Shown here piece after piece: positions 1 through 6,965 of a stretch of 33,233 nt of DNA (position 1 is its first letter; every line of letters starts with the position of its first letter). The translations under genes were made by a program, and so were the position numbers. Source of the stretch: Bacteroidota bacterium (GTDB taxonomy: Bacteria > Bacteroidota > Ignavibacteria > Palsa-1295); assembly GCA_021825235.1 (NCBI GenBank), contig JAKAIL010000009.1, forward strand, positions 1 to 33,233, written 5' to 3'. Below the pieces are notes generated by a model. It was not told where the DNA came from, searched no databases, and saw nothing but the letters and a program-made list of their open reading frames with translations.

Positions 1-47
1 ATAACGGTTTTCGAGACCGCCGCATTCGACCACTCTGCCACCTCTCC
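1..47 (-). tRNA. tRNA-Ser(CGA), 5' part only, cut by the window edge
   Basis: On the minus strand the sequence begins GGAGAGGTGGCAGAGTGG, a typical bacterial tRNA-Ser 5' end: acceptor strand GGAGAGG, D stem GCA/TGC, then an anticodon arm GCGGT-CTCGAAA-ACCGT. The loop gives anticodon CGA (genomic 11-13), which reads UCG. The variable arm, T arm and 3' acceptor strand lie to the left of the window. The 5' end is placed at 47 from the acceptor strand. It lies downstream of, and in the same orientation as, the hydroxybenzoyl-CoA reductase operon. Confidence 0.9.
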
Positions 48-51
48 GGAG

Positions 52-99
52 GGATGATCGCTCATCGGATGAGCAATCATCCAGGATGATCACTCATCC
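52..99. repeat. Three-copy cluster of the palindrome GGATGA-N4-TCATCC
   Basis: Three near-identical 16-bp palindromes stand almost side by side: 52-67 (last base differs), 67-82 and 84-99. Copies 1 and 2 also pair with each other over about 15 bases with one mismatch, so the stretch can form a longer hairpin. The cluster fills most of the gap between the tRNA and the end of the hcrB-like gene. The same palindrome recurs at 6968-6983 and twice at 8214-8245. It could be a REP-like element, an RNA hairpin that ends the operon (no T-run follows), or a protein-binding site. Confidence 0.75.
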
Positions 100-152
100 G
101 CGCGTTTCAAATGCGGGCACCACAACTTCGGCGCACTCGCTCACGTTCCGCG

Positions 153-1082
153 TTATGGGTGCCCTTCAGCCAAAAATTCGAGTCCGCGCCGGACGGTTTC
201 GAGCAGCATTTCCTTCCGATAGGTGCGCCGGTAGGTAAGATTATCGATAATCCGGCTCTTTTTGAGGAGTGCCGAAGCTATGGTTTGCGGATCATCGGTC
301 GTCACTGCGCGCAAAATGGCTGGGGCTGGTCCAATGCCGCTTGCAGCGACCGTTACTCCGTCTGCCGTTTGTCGGATTGCAACTGTAAGGTTTGTGAAAT
401 CAATGCTTGCGCGCTCGCGGTGCTTTTGGAAGAACACTCGTGCTTCGCGTTCCTCGGCAGGTTCCGGAATAACAATTCGCGTGAGAATCGTTTGCTTGGA
501 AATAGTGAGAGAGTTTAATCCATCTCCGGAATAGAGCGATTCGATGGGCAGAAGATCGAGCGCGCCATCGCTAAGCACTTCCACCTGCGCATCGAGTGCA
601 AGGAGGACCGGAGCGAGATCGGAAATAAAGACGGAATAGCAATGCTTCGCGCTGCCGGTAGCTACACAAACATTAGAACCGCATTTCAGACAGCCGCCGG
701 CTGCCGCCTGCCAAAATTCCGACTGGTCATAGTAAATGCACCGGTTCTCGCACAACAGATTTCCCGCCACCGTTGCGGAATTGCGAATCGGTGGCGAGGC
801 AATCGATAGTGCCGCTTCCACGAGTACAGGAAACATCCCTTCAACGATTCGATTGGTTGCGAGTTCTGCAAGCGTCGTCGTGGCACCGATGGAAACCACT
901 CCGCCTTCAGCGGTAATGCCGTGAAGTTCCGGGATTTGTGAAAGATCGATGAGATCCGGCGAAGCGTCCAGGCCGAGCGAGCGTCGCACAATGAGGTCTG
1001 TGCCGCCGGAGACGAACTTAACGCCACCGCCGGCAGCAAGGGTCTCGGCTTCCACAAGCGTTTGCGGAATGGAAAAACTCAT
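153..1082 (-). CDS. hcrB: 4-hydroxybenzoyl-CoA reductase, FAD/[4Fe-4S] subunit (HcrB-like)
   Basis: FAD-binding medium subunit of the xanthine oxidase family, 309 residues. FAD-site motifs are visible: SGGTDL near residue 25, SIGATTTLAEL near 64 and RNSATVAGNL near 100. A loop that ordinary family members lack carries Cys115, Cys131, Cys139 and Cys148. The spacing of 16, 8 and 9 equals, as I recall it, that of the four ligands of the extra [4Fe-4S] cluster in the Thauera enzyme (Cys122/138/146/155). This is the best evidence that the complex reduces 4-hydroxybenzoyl-CoA to benzoyl-CoA rather than oxidising a purine or aldehyde. In the known enzyme this cluster carries electrons inward from ferredoxin through FAD. 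The start overlaps the end of the upstream gene by four bases (ATGA). It is the last gene of the operon. The substrate is inferred. Confidence 0.78.
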   Translation of the reverse strand: MSFSIPQTLVEAETLAAGGGVKFVSGGTDLIVRRSLGLDASPDLIDLSQIPELHGITAEGGVVSIGATTTLAELATNRIVEGMFPVLVEAALSIASPPIRNSATVAGNLLCENRCIYYDQSEFWQAAAGGCLKCGSNVCVATGSAKHCYSVFISDLAPVLLALDAQVEVLSDGALDLLPIESLYSGDGLNSLTISKQTILTRIVIPEPAEEREARVFFQKHRERASIDFTNLTVAIRQTADGVTVAASGIGPAPAILRAVTTDDPQTIASALLKKSRIIDNLTYRRTYRKEMLLETVRRGLEFLAEGHP

Positions 1083-3901
1083 GCGGTAACTGATTTCTTT
1101 TTCGTGAGCGATGTAACTTTGCGCGCGCCGTCATCTGGTTGGCTTTCCATAGCCATCAGCAAGTATTCGGAGGTGATGGGAAGCCGTGTCATGCGAATTC
1201 CGACGGCATCATACACCGCGTTTGCAATAGCCGGAATGACCGGGTGCAACGCGCCTTCGCCGCATTCCTTCGCGCCAAACGGGCCTTCCGGATCGATGGA
1301 CTCGATAATGCTGGTGCTGAAGTTCGGAATGTCCACGGCGGTCGGAATCCGATAATCCAGTAAGTTCCCATTGAGGAGCAGGCCATCGTAAAATTCCATA
1401 GCTTCGCTCACGGCTTGTCCCATGCCCATGTGCCAGGAGCCTTCGAGCTGTCCCTCAACGGCAAGGGGATTGAGCGCGCGTCCCGCATCGTGCGCGCCCC
1501 AGAGATCGAGTACACGGAGCGCGCCGGTCCTGGGATTTATCTCGACCTCCGCGACCAAAGCGCCGAAACTATAGGTGGGACTCAGTCCCGCTCCGGCCCC
1601 TTTGAAATCGCCGCCCAGCTTCGGTGAGATATACCATCCGCTGGTTGCCAGCGCGCCACGGTGCGCGGTCGCGATTGCAATGGCTTCGTCCCACGATAAA
1701 TCTACTTTGTTATCGTCGCTCCGGACGCGGTTGTTCTTGATCCGGATGTAGGAACTCGGCACAGCCATCTTTTGCGCAACCGCTTCCGCCATCGTATCGC
1801 GCATTTTGCGAGCGGCATTCCGCGCGGCGTTTCCAGCCATGAAGGTAACGCGGCTCGAATAGCTGCCGAGGTCCACCGGCGTAAACCGAGTATCGGCAGC
1901 GTGGACGAAGGTCTTTTCGAGTGACACCCCGAGTTCTTCCGCCACGACCAGTGCCAGCATCATATCGGAACCCTGGCCGATGTCGCTTGCGCCGGAATAG
2001 ATCACCACCCGGCCATCGAAATCTACTTTGAGATGCACGACCGACTGCGGGAGATCGTTCCAAATAATGGGCAGCGCGCTTCCGCTGATGTAGAAGCTGC
2101 AGGCCACTCCAATGCCCCGGCCAAAGGGAAGTTTCCCGTGCTTATGCTTCCAGCCAGATTTATCACGCACCGTTTCAATCGCTTCGCGAAGCCCGTTACT
2201 GGTGATTCGGAATTGGCCTAACGTGTACGTATTGGACGGCAGTAAATTCCGGAGACGAAGGCCAATGGGATCGATTCCCGCTTGGTGAGCGAGATCGTCT
2301 ATTACGACTTCCATCGCGAAGCGCGGATTCACCCCGCCATGACCACGCATCGCACCGCAGGGCGGCTTGTTCGTGTACACACGGCGGGAACGGAAGCTGT
2401 AGTCGTTCAGATCGTATGGAGCCTGGAGCAATACGCCACTATAATAGGTAGTAACAACACCGAAACTTCCGTAGGCACCACCGTCAATTACAATATCGGC
2501 ATCCGCGCCGGTGAGCTTGCCGGTCGTGTCCATCCGCGCCGTTAGCGAAAGATGAGTTGGATGCCGCCCGTGGTTTGTGAGAAATACTTCTTCGCGTTTA
2601 AGCCGCGTGCGGACCGGCCGGCCAGTCCGCATTGCAAAATACGAGATGATAATTTCGTGTGCAAACGGATCGCCCTTGCCGCCAAATCCGCTTCCAACAA
2701 ACGGCTTAATCACCCGCACTTTTTCGAGCGGTAGGTGCAGGACTTTTGCCAGTGCCCGCTGAACATAATGCGGCACTTGCGTGGCGGAAGTAAGCGTAAG
2801 GCCATCGTGTTCCTCCCATCGAGCAAATGCCGCGTGGGGTTCGAGAAACGCATGATTAATGCCGGGGAAATCGAACTCCATAGTAACTTCCCGCTCCGCC
2901 AGGGAGAGGGCGGCTCGCTGGCCCAAATGCATCTCCGCCTGTTTATGCAGATTGCACCCATGCTTGGCCGAATGCGAGTGAATGAGTGCTTCGGGTTCCG
3001 TCGGGGCCAGCGCTTCTTTCCAGGTAAATGCCGCCTGCAGAGGTCTGTATTTAACGGTAATCTTCTTCAGCGCAGCGCGGGCTTCGTTCTCCGTTTCCGC
3101 GGCGACTGCCGCTACAATCTCGCCCACGAATCGGACTTTCTCGATGGCCATCGCGGTCTGGTCCTGCGAAATGGGCAGGACGCCAAAGGTCTCCGGTAAA
3201 TCTATTCCGGTCGCGATGGCGCGCACTCCCGGCATGTCGAGAGCAGCTTCGTAATCGATCGTTTCAATTACCGCGTGTGGTTCCGTGGAGCGGAGAAATG
3301 CGCAGAAGAGCGCATTCGGAACGAAAATATCGTCCGTAAATTGTGCTTCACCTGTGACTTTCTTGCGTGCGTCCAGCAGTGGCCGTGGTTTTCCGATAAT
3401 CTGGAACTCGGACTCCGGACCCCGGACTTTGGACTCCGGACCCCGGACCCCTGCCACCGCTTCGATAGTGTCGATAATCTTCTGATAGCCGGTGCATCGG
3501 CAGAGATTCCCCGAAATCGCTTCCGCTATCTCAGCGCGTATGGGTTGCGGATTTCGTTCCAAAAGAGCATGGGCGGTCAGCACTAACCCCGGCGTGCAAT
3601 AGCCACATTGCAGCGCACCATGCTCGACGAATGCCTGCTGGATGGGGTGCAACTCATTGCCATTTGCCATGCCTTCTATGGTTAGAATATTGGCTCCCTG
3701 ACATTTGAGCGCCGGTGTGATGCAGCTTAGCGCGGTGTGGCCGTTGACGAGGACCGTACACGCGCCGCAACTGCCTTGCTCGCAACCCAACTTCGTTCCG
3801 GTAAGGTGTGCTTTCTCGCGGAGTACCGTGGCCAGCATGTCATCGTCCTCGACGAGGAACGATTGTTCGTGACCGTTAATCGAAAGGGTAAGCGTTTGCA
3901 T
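1079..3901 (-). CDS. 4-hydroxybenzoyl-CoA reductase, fused [2Fe-2S] and molybdopterin subunits (HcrC-HcrA-like)
   Basis: 940 residues joining what are normally two subunits. Residues 1-150 are the iron-sulfur subunit, with one [2Fe-2S] site at Cys40, Cys45, Cys48 and Cys60 and the second at Cys99, Cys102, Cys134 and Cys136. Residues from about 168 on are the molybdopterin subunit, with GSGFGGKGDPFAHE, GAMRGHGG, GQGSDMM and the catalytic-glutamate motif GAKECGE (Glu879). The linker, 151-168, is two copies of VRGPES and is encoded by a 17-bp direct repeat. Known 4-hydroxybenzoyl-CoA reductases have separate subunits of roughly 160 and 770 residues; the fused order is known from aldehyde oxidoreductases such as that of Desulfovibrio gigas. 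The start overlaps the stop of the SDR gene by one base (TAATG). The neighbouring FAD subunit supports the reductase call; an aldehyde or purine enzyme is the alternative. Confidence 0.75.
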   Translation of the reverse strand: MQTLTLSINGHEQSFLVEDDDMLATVLREKAHLTGTKLGCEQGSCGACTVLVNGHTALSCITPALKCQGANILTIEGMANGNELHPIQQAFVEHGALQCGYCTPGLVLTAHALLERNPQPIRAEIAEAISGNLCRCTGYQKIIDTIEAVAGVRGPESKVRGPESEFQIIGKPRPLLDARKKVTGEAQFTDDIFVPNALFCAFLRSTEPHAVIETIDYEAALDMPGVRAIATGIDLPETFGVLPISQDQTAMAIEKVRFVGEIVAAVAAETENEARAALKKITVKYRPLQAAFTWKEALAPTEPEALIHSHSAKHGCNLHKQAEMHLGQRAALSLAEREVTMEFDFPGINHAFLEPHAAFARWEEHDGLTLTSATQVPHYVQRALAKVLHLPLEKVRVIKPFVGSGFGGKGDPFAHEIIISYFAMRTGRPVRTRLKREEVFLTNHGRHPTHLSLTARMDTTGKLTGADADIVIDGGAYGSFGVVTTYYSGVLLQAPYDLNDYSFRSRRVYTNKPPCGAMRGHGGVNPRFAMEVVIDDLAHQAGIDPIGLRLRNLLPSNTYTLGQFRITSNGLREAIETVRDKSGWKHKHGKLPFGRGIGVACSFYISGSALPIIWNDLPQSVVHLKVDFDGRVVIYSGASDIGQGSDMMLALVVAEELGVSLEKTFVHAADTRFTPVDLGSYSSRVTFMAGNAARNAARKMRDTMAEAVAQKMAVPSSYIRIKNNRVRSDDNKVDLSWDEAIAIATAHRGALATSGWYISPKLGGDFKGAGAGLSPTYSFGALVAEVEINPRTGALRVLDLWGAHDAGRALNPLAVEGQLEGSWHMGMGQAVSEAMEFYDGLLLNGNLLDYRIPTAVDIPNFSTSIIESIDPEGPFGAKECGEGALHPVIPAIANAVYDAVGIRMTRLPITSEYLLMAMESQPDDGARKVTSLTKKKSVTA
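3411..3448. repeat. 17-bp direct repeat encoding the linker of the fused reductase
   Basis: GACTCCGGACCCCGGAC occurs at 3411-3427 and again, identically, at 3432-3448, separated by TTTG. On the coding strand it gives the doubled VRGPES peptide exactly at the joint between the iron-sulfur and molybdopterin domains. A degenerate stretch of the same type (CCGGACCCCCGG, CCGGTCCCCGG and so on) lies in the non-coding gap at 30596-30657, so this looks like intergenic repeat material now inside a gene. Confidence 0.8.
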
Positions 3902-4644
3902 TATACTCCTGCTCCTATGCTTTTGCCACCATCCACATAGAGGACTTGTCCGGTCATAAACTGGCAGTGATCCGAAGCAAGGAATGCTACAGCTTCGGCA
4001 ACATCTTCCGGTTTACCCATGCTGCGTGTGGGCTGCGCAGCGATAAGCTTGGCTTGCACCTCTGCCGGAAGTGCCTGTGCCAGTGGGGTATCGATGAGTC
4101 CTGGTGCCACGGCATTGACGCGGATATTGGATGGCCCGAGTTCCAACGCGAGGGAGCGCGTAAGGCCAATAATGCCCGCTTTGGAAGCCGAATAGTTCGT
4201 TTGCCCAGGGTTCCCAAGCCATGCCCGGGATGCAATATTGATGATCGCGCCGGATTTCTGCGCGCGCATCTGAACTGCCGCCTCTCGGCACATGAGCCAG
4301 GTACCCCGAAGGTTCACGCGAACCACGGCATCGAACTCTTCCGTCGTCATCTTCCAGATTACGTGATCGCGAATGATGCCTGCGTTATTTACTACAATAT
4401 CGACTCGGCCGTGCGATGCAATTACCTGCCGAAAAAGCGATTGTACTTCGTTCTCCTGCGATATATCGCATTGGACGAATGTTGCTCGGTCGTTGCCGAT
4501 CTGGTTTGCGGATGCCTCGCCCTGTTCTGCCGTCACGTCCGCAATGATTACGTAGCATCCGTTCGATGCAAGCTTCGAGGCAATCGCGTATCCAATGCCT
4601 TGCGCGCTGCCCGTCACAATTGCGATTTTCGAGTTATTTGCCAT
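3901..4644 (-). CDS. SDR-family NAD(P)-dependent oxidoreductase (FabG-like)
   Basis: Classical short-chain dehydrogenase/reductase, 247 residues, complete. The cofactor motif TGSAQGIG starts at residue 11, NNAG is at 86-89, and the catalytic residues are Ser139, Tyr151 and Lys155 (YSASK). The C-terminal part contains VAPGLIDTPLA and ends with the usual GQVLYVDGG segment. The sequence fits 3-oxoacyl-ACP/CoA reductases and 3-hydroxyacyl-CoA dehydrogenases; the substrate cannot be read from it. Its place between Mo-cofactor maturation genes and the hydroxybenzoyl-CoA reductase suggests a step in aromatic or acyl-CoA metabolism, for example oxidation of a benzylic alcohol or a 3-hydroxyacyl-CoA, but that is inference. 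It overlaps the hemerythrin-like gene by 11 bases and the fused reductase gene by one. Confidence 0.85.
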   Translation of the reverse strand: MANNSKIAIVTGSAQGIGYAIASKLASNGCYVIIADVTAEQGEASANQIGNDRATFVQCDISQENEVQSLFRQVIASHGRVDIVVNNAGIIRDHVIWKMTTEEFDAVVRVNLRGTWLMCREAAVQMRAQKSGAIINIASRAWLGNPGQTNYSASKAGIIGLTRSLALELGPSNIRVNAVAPGLIDTPLAQALPAEVQAKLIAAQPTRSMGKPEDVAEAVAFLASDHCQFMTGQVLYVDGGKSIGAGV

Positions 4645-5149
4645 TCGTCACAGCCCTTTCAAACTCGTGTTTTCGCTCGGTTCCCAACTCCTCATCGCAG
4701 TCCATGAACTGAAAATAGATGCGCTCCTTCTCACGGTCTTCGATGACATCTTCTGCCGCAACGAACAATTCATCGTTTTCGGCGCTGATATGATCGCCAA
4801 GCTCACCAATGTATTTTTCGAGTACGGAACGGACCGTATTCCAGTCCTTTGCATTCACAGCACTTCGGGCATTCGCAATCGCTTCGCGGAAGAGCGTATG
4901 GTGCTCTATTAAACTTCCCGTCAGCATATCCATGACCGGATTCGTATTGGCGAGCGCCGGAAACAGCACTTCTTCTTCCTTTTTATGGTGATAGGTGTCG
5001 GCATATTCTCCGAAAAACTCGAGGAGATGAAGCAATTCGACGCTTCGCTCCGGTAAATCCGGCGATTCGAGGAGCGACCGGAGCCGGTCGCTCGCGGCGA
5101 GGATTACCTCGTGTTCGTCATAAAGTTGTTGTAGCGCTGGAGAAACCAT
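4634..5149 (-). CDS. Hemerythrin-like HHE-domain protein
   Basis: 171 residues, mostly helical, with the metal-ligand pattern of hemerythrin HHE domains: His13 (DEHE), His54-His55 followed by KKEEE, His83-His84 (EHH), and His120 (GDH) with Glu124. Such domains bind a di-iron centre and act in oxygen or nitric oxide sensing, storage, or iron-sulfur protection. There is no signal peptide, so it should be cytoplasmic. It overlaps the XdhC-like gene by 32 bases and the SDR gene by 11, so it is co-transcribed with an oxygen-sensitive molybdenum/iron-sulfur reductase. A protective or sensing role is a reasonable inference, but nothing in the sequence proves it. Confidence 0.82.
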   Translation of the reverse strand: MVSPALQQLYDEHEVILAASDRLRSLLESPDLPERSVELLHLLEFFGEYADTYHHKKEEEVLFPALANTNPVMDMLTGSLIEHHTLFREAIANARSAVNAKDWNTVRSVLEKYIGELGDHISAENDELFVAAEDVIEDREKERIYFQFMDCDEELGTERKHEFERAVTNGK

Positions 5150-5981
5150 GCGTTAGATCGGGAATGAGGGTATGGATATTGGATAGTGATTTTTCTCGGC
5201 GAGGTTGCTCGCGGCCTCTTCGATTTTTGACTTCGATCATCCGCGCGGCAATGCTGACGGCAATTTCGGCCGGGCTTTCTGCGGCGATCGCTACGCCGAT
5301 GGGCATATCGATGTCATCTAAGTCATCATCGTCCGCCCACCCGCGTTCAAGGAAAAGCTTACGAGTGACGAGGACCTTGCGCTTGCTGCCAATCATGCCC
5401 AGATACTGGAATGGTTTCGCAAGCGCCTGATGCAGCAACTCGCGATCGAGGGCATGGCTGTGCGTTGCAATGACCGCGTAGGTATTCCCATCCCACTTCA
5501 AAGACTGAAGTGCAATCTCCGGCGGGGCAGCGATAAATCGAGTTGCGCTTTCTTCCAACAAATTTGGGCGGCCCTCTATGAGGGAGACATCGAATTCCAG
5601 TGTCGCGAGAAGCTGTGCCAGTGCTTTCCCTACATGTCCAGCGCCGAAGATGAAGCATTGCGGCGGCGGTGCGATGACTTCGATAAAAACATGGACGGTC
5701 CCGCCGCAGCACATTTTATGGTCCACTGTCAGGCGGTGCTGGAAAAGTTTGCTCTCGCCAGCCGCAATTGCCTGCGCCGCTTGGCCGAGCACGGAATATT
5801 CCAGTGCCCCACCACCGATGGTACCTGCCACAAGAACGCCTTTTTCATTTTCGACCCGCACCAGCATTTGCGCTCCCGTCTTGAGCGGCGTGGAACCTTC
5901 CGTTTTTACGACTGTACAAAGCGCGGAGATTTCCCGCCGGTTGAGCAGTGACTGAATATCGATAAGAAGCCGGCTCGTCAT
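5118..5981 (-). CDS. XdhC/CoxI-family molybdenum cofactor chaperone
   Basis: 287 residues with the two XdhC-family parts. The N-terminal part contains GTIGGGALE and a CCGG motif near residue 92. The C-terminal Rossmann-like part contains FGAGHVGKAL and YLGMIGSKRK. In characterised systems XdhC binds the molybdenum cofactor, supports its sulfuration and delivers it to apo-enzymes of the xanthine oxidase family. Here the client should be the reductase encoded downstream. The start overlaps the MocA-like gene by four bases. The last 40 residues or so are basic and low in complexity and probably not part of the fold. Confidence 0.88.
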   Translation of the reverse strand: MTSRLLIDIQSLLNRREISALCTVVKTEGSTPLKTGAQMLVRVENEKGVLVAGTIGGGALEYSVLGQAAQAIAAGESKLFQHRLTVDHKMCCGGTVHVFIEVIAPPPQCFIFGAGHVGKALAQLLATLEFDVSLIEGRPNLLEESATRFIAAPPEIALQSLKWDGNTYAVIATHSHALDRELLHQALAKPFQYLGMIGSKRKVLVTRKLFLERGWADDDDLDDIDMPIGVAIAAESPAEIAVSIAARMIEVKNRRGREQPRREKSLSNIHTLIPDLTHGFSSATTTL

Positions 5982-6652
5982 GCCTCTTGCAACTCCTTCA
6001 CTTTTGTGGAGGACGGAAAATACGCTTCGTAGTCTTCCGGAGTATTGATATTGATCTCGAGCAACGCTCGCTCGATTGCGCTAACGCCTACCAGCGATGC
6101 GGGATGCGGTTCTAAAACGTCGCGCAGCGTAAGATTTTTGGTTTCACGCAGCTTGTTCATTTGCGAAGCAAGATGCGGTGAGAGGAGGATGGGATGGCCC
6201 GCATGACCAGTGACATCCGGTGCGGTATAGCCTTCTTCTTCCGCCGAAGCTATTAGCGCTACAAGTACGGAACCGGTGATAAATGGACGGTCGGTATCCT
6301 GTATAAAGGTACTGGCAGTTTTATCGGAATGCGTGAGTCCCCGAAGCACGGACTCGAGCCGCCCGGCTAACGGATCGTCATGAAATATATGCTGGATCTT
6401 CACGCTGATGAATTTCGGGTGAGCAAGAAACGCAAGAATTCTCTCATCGCGCCGCGCGGCGTGCGGCCACACGACGGTAGCCCGCTGAATGCCCGCATTT
6501 CGATAAACTGCGAGAATTTGGTCTAAGAAAGTCCATGGGGATGTTGCGGCGCTACGTTGTTCCAACGTAAAAGGCAATAGCGCTTTGGGCGAACCCATTC
6601 GCCGAGAAGCTCCTCCTGCGAGGACCACAACCTGAGCCGAACGCAGCACCAT
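5978..6652 (-). CDS. mocA: Molybdenum cofactor cytidylyltransferase (MocA-like)
   Basis: 224-residue nucleotidyltransferase of the MobA/MocA type. The N-terminal nucleotide-binding motif LAGGASRRMGSPKALLPF starts near residue 11. A central metal-site segment reads QDTDRPFI, and GHPILLSP resembles the product-site motif of MocA. MocA converts molybdopterin to the cytosine dinucleotide form used by xanthine oxidase-family enzymes including 4-hydroxybenzoyl-CoA reductase. MobA (guanine form) is the alternative, but clustering with XdhC and a xanthine oxidase-family enzyme favours MocA. It is the first gene of the six-gene minus-strand operon, transcribed from the divergent region to its right. 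Confidence 0.82.
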   Translation of the reverse strand: MVLRSAQVVVLAGGASRRMGSPKALLPFTLEQRSAATSPWTFLDQILAVYRNAGIQRATVVWPHAARRDERILAFLAHPKFISVKIQHIFHDDPLAGRLESVLRGLTHSDKTASTFIQDTDRPFITGSVLVALIASAEEEGYTAPDVTGHAGHPILLSPHLASQMNKLRETKNLTLRDVLEPHPASLVGVSAIERALLEININTPEDYEAYFPSSTKVKELQEA

Positions 6653-6744
6653 TCGTGTAAACGCTCTCTACTATTGTGCCGCTCAAAAAAGCGAAGCAAG
6701 AATTTCATTTCTTCTCAAACTTGGAAGGATATTTATTTGACGCC

Positions 6745-6782
6745 ATTCTTCAGCGTTAAATATTTTTATTCTTCAGCGTTAA
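6745..6782. repeat. 15-bp direct repeat ATTCTTCAGCGTTAA, two copies
   Basis: Identical copies lie at 6745-6759 and 6768-6782, starting 23 bases apart, about two helical turns, which would put them on the same face of the DNA. They lie just left of the 16-bp palindrome and upstream of both operons. Paired same-face sites suggest an activator or a second repressor site; this is inference. Confidence 0.7.
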
Positions 6783-6788
6783 TTATCT

Positions 6789-6804
6789 TAACGAACGTTC
6801 GTTA
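6789..6804. promoter_or_regulatory. Perfect 16-bp palindrome, candidate TetR-type operator
   Basis: TAACGAACGTTCGTTA is its own reverse complement. Palindromes of the form CGAACGTTCG in the control region of acyl-CoA catabolic genes are typical targets of TetR-family regulators that respond to CoA thioesters. It lies about 160 bases before bcrC and about 135 before the MocA-like gene, so one site could control both operons. The regulator is not encoded here. Confidence 0.6.
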
Positions 6805-6965
6805 GTTTGAAAATATGAAAAATCGTCAAAATCAATCAATATCGGGGATAAAACGCACTCGACCGTCCTGTAATGTACATGGCAGGATGATTGTGCTACG
6901 CTCCATTTTTCGCCCCCGCTGCTTTCAGGACTTTTATCAGCGCGGACCCAGAGAATTGATTACTT

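Larger units (their letters stand above)
6653..6965. promoter_or_regulatory. Divergent control region between the hcr-type and bcr operons
   Basis: 313 bases without a gene, AT-rich in the middle, between the start of the MocA-like gene (leftward) and bcrC (rightward). It must hold promoters for both operons. It contains a 15-bp direct repeat, a perfect 16-bp palindrome and a smaller palindrome ATGTACAT at 6873-6880. I could not assign convincing -35/-10 elements. No regulator gene of any family lies in the window. Confidence 0.7.

Noticed and set aside
52-99. Short palindrome cluster as a CRISPR array
   Set aside because: Copies are self-palindromic 16-mers with almost no spacers, and no cas genes are present.
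1-152. tRNA-Ser as integration site of a catabolic island
   Set aside because: Integrases normally use the 3' end of a tRNA gene, whereas the cluster lies on its 5' side; no integrase or direct repeat of the tRNA end is visible in the window.
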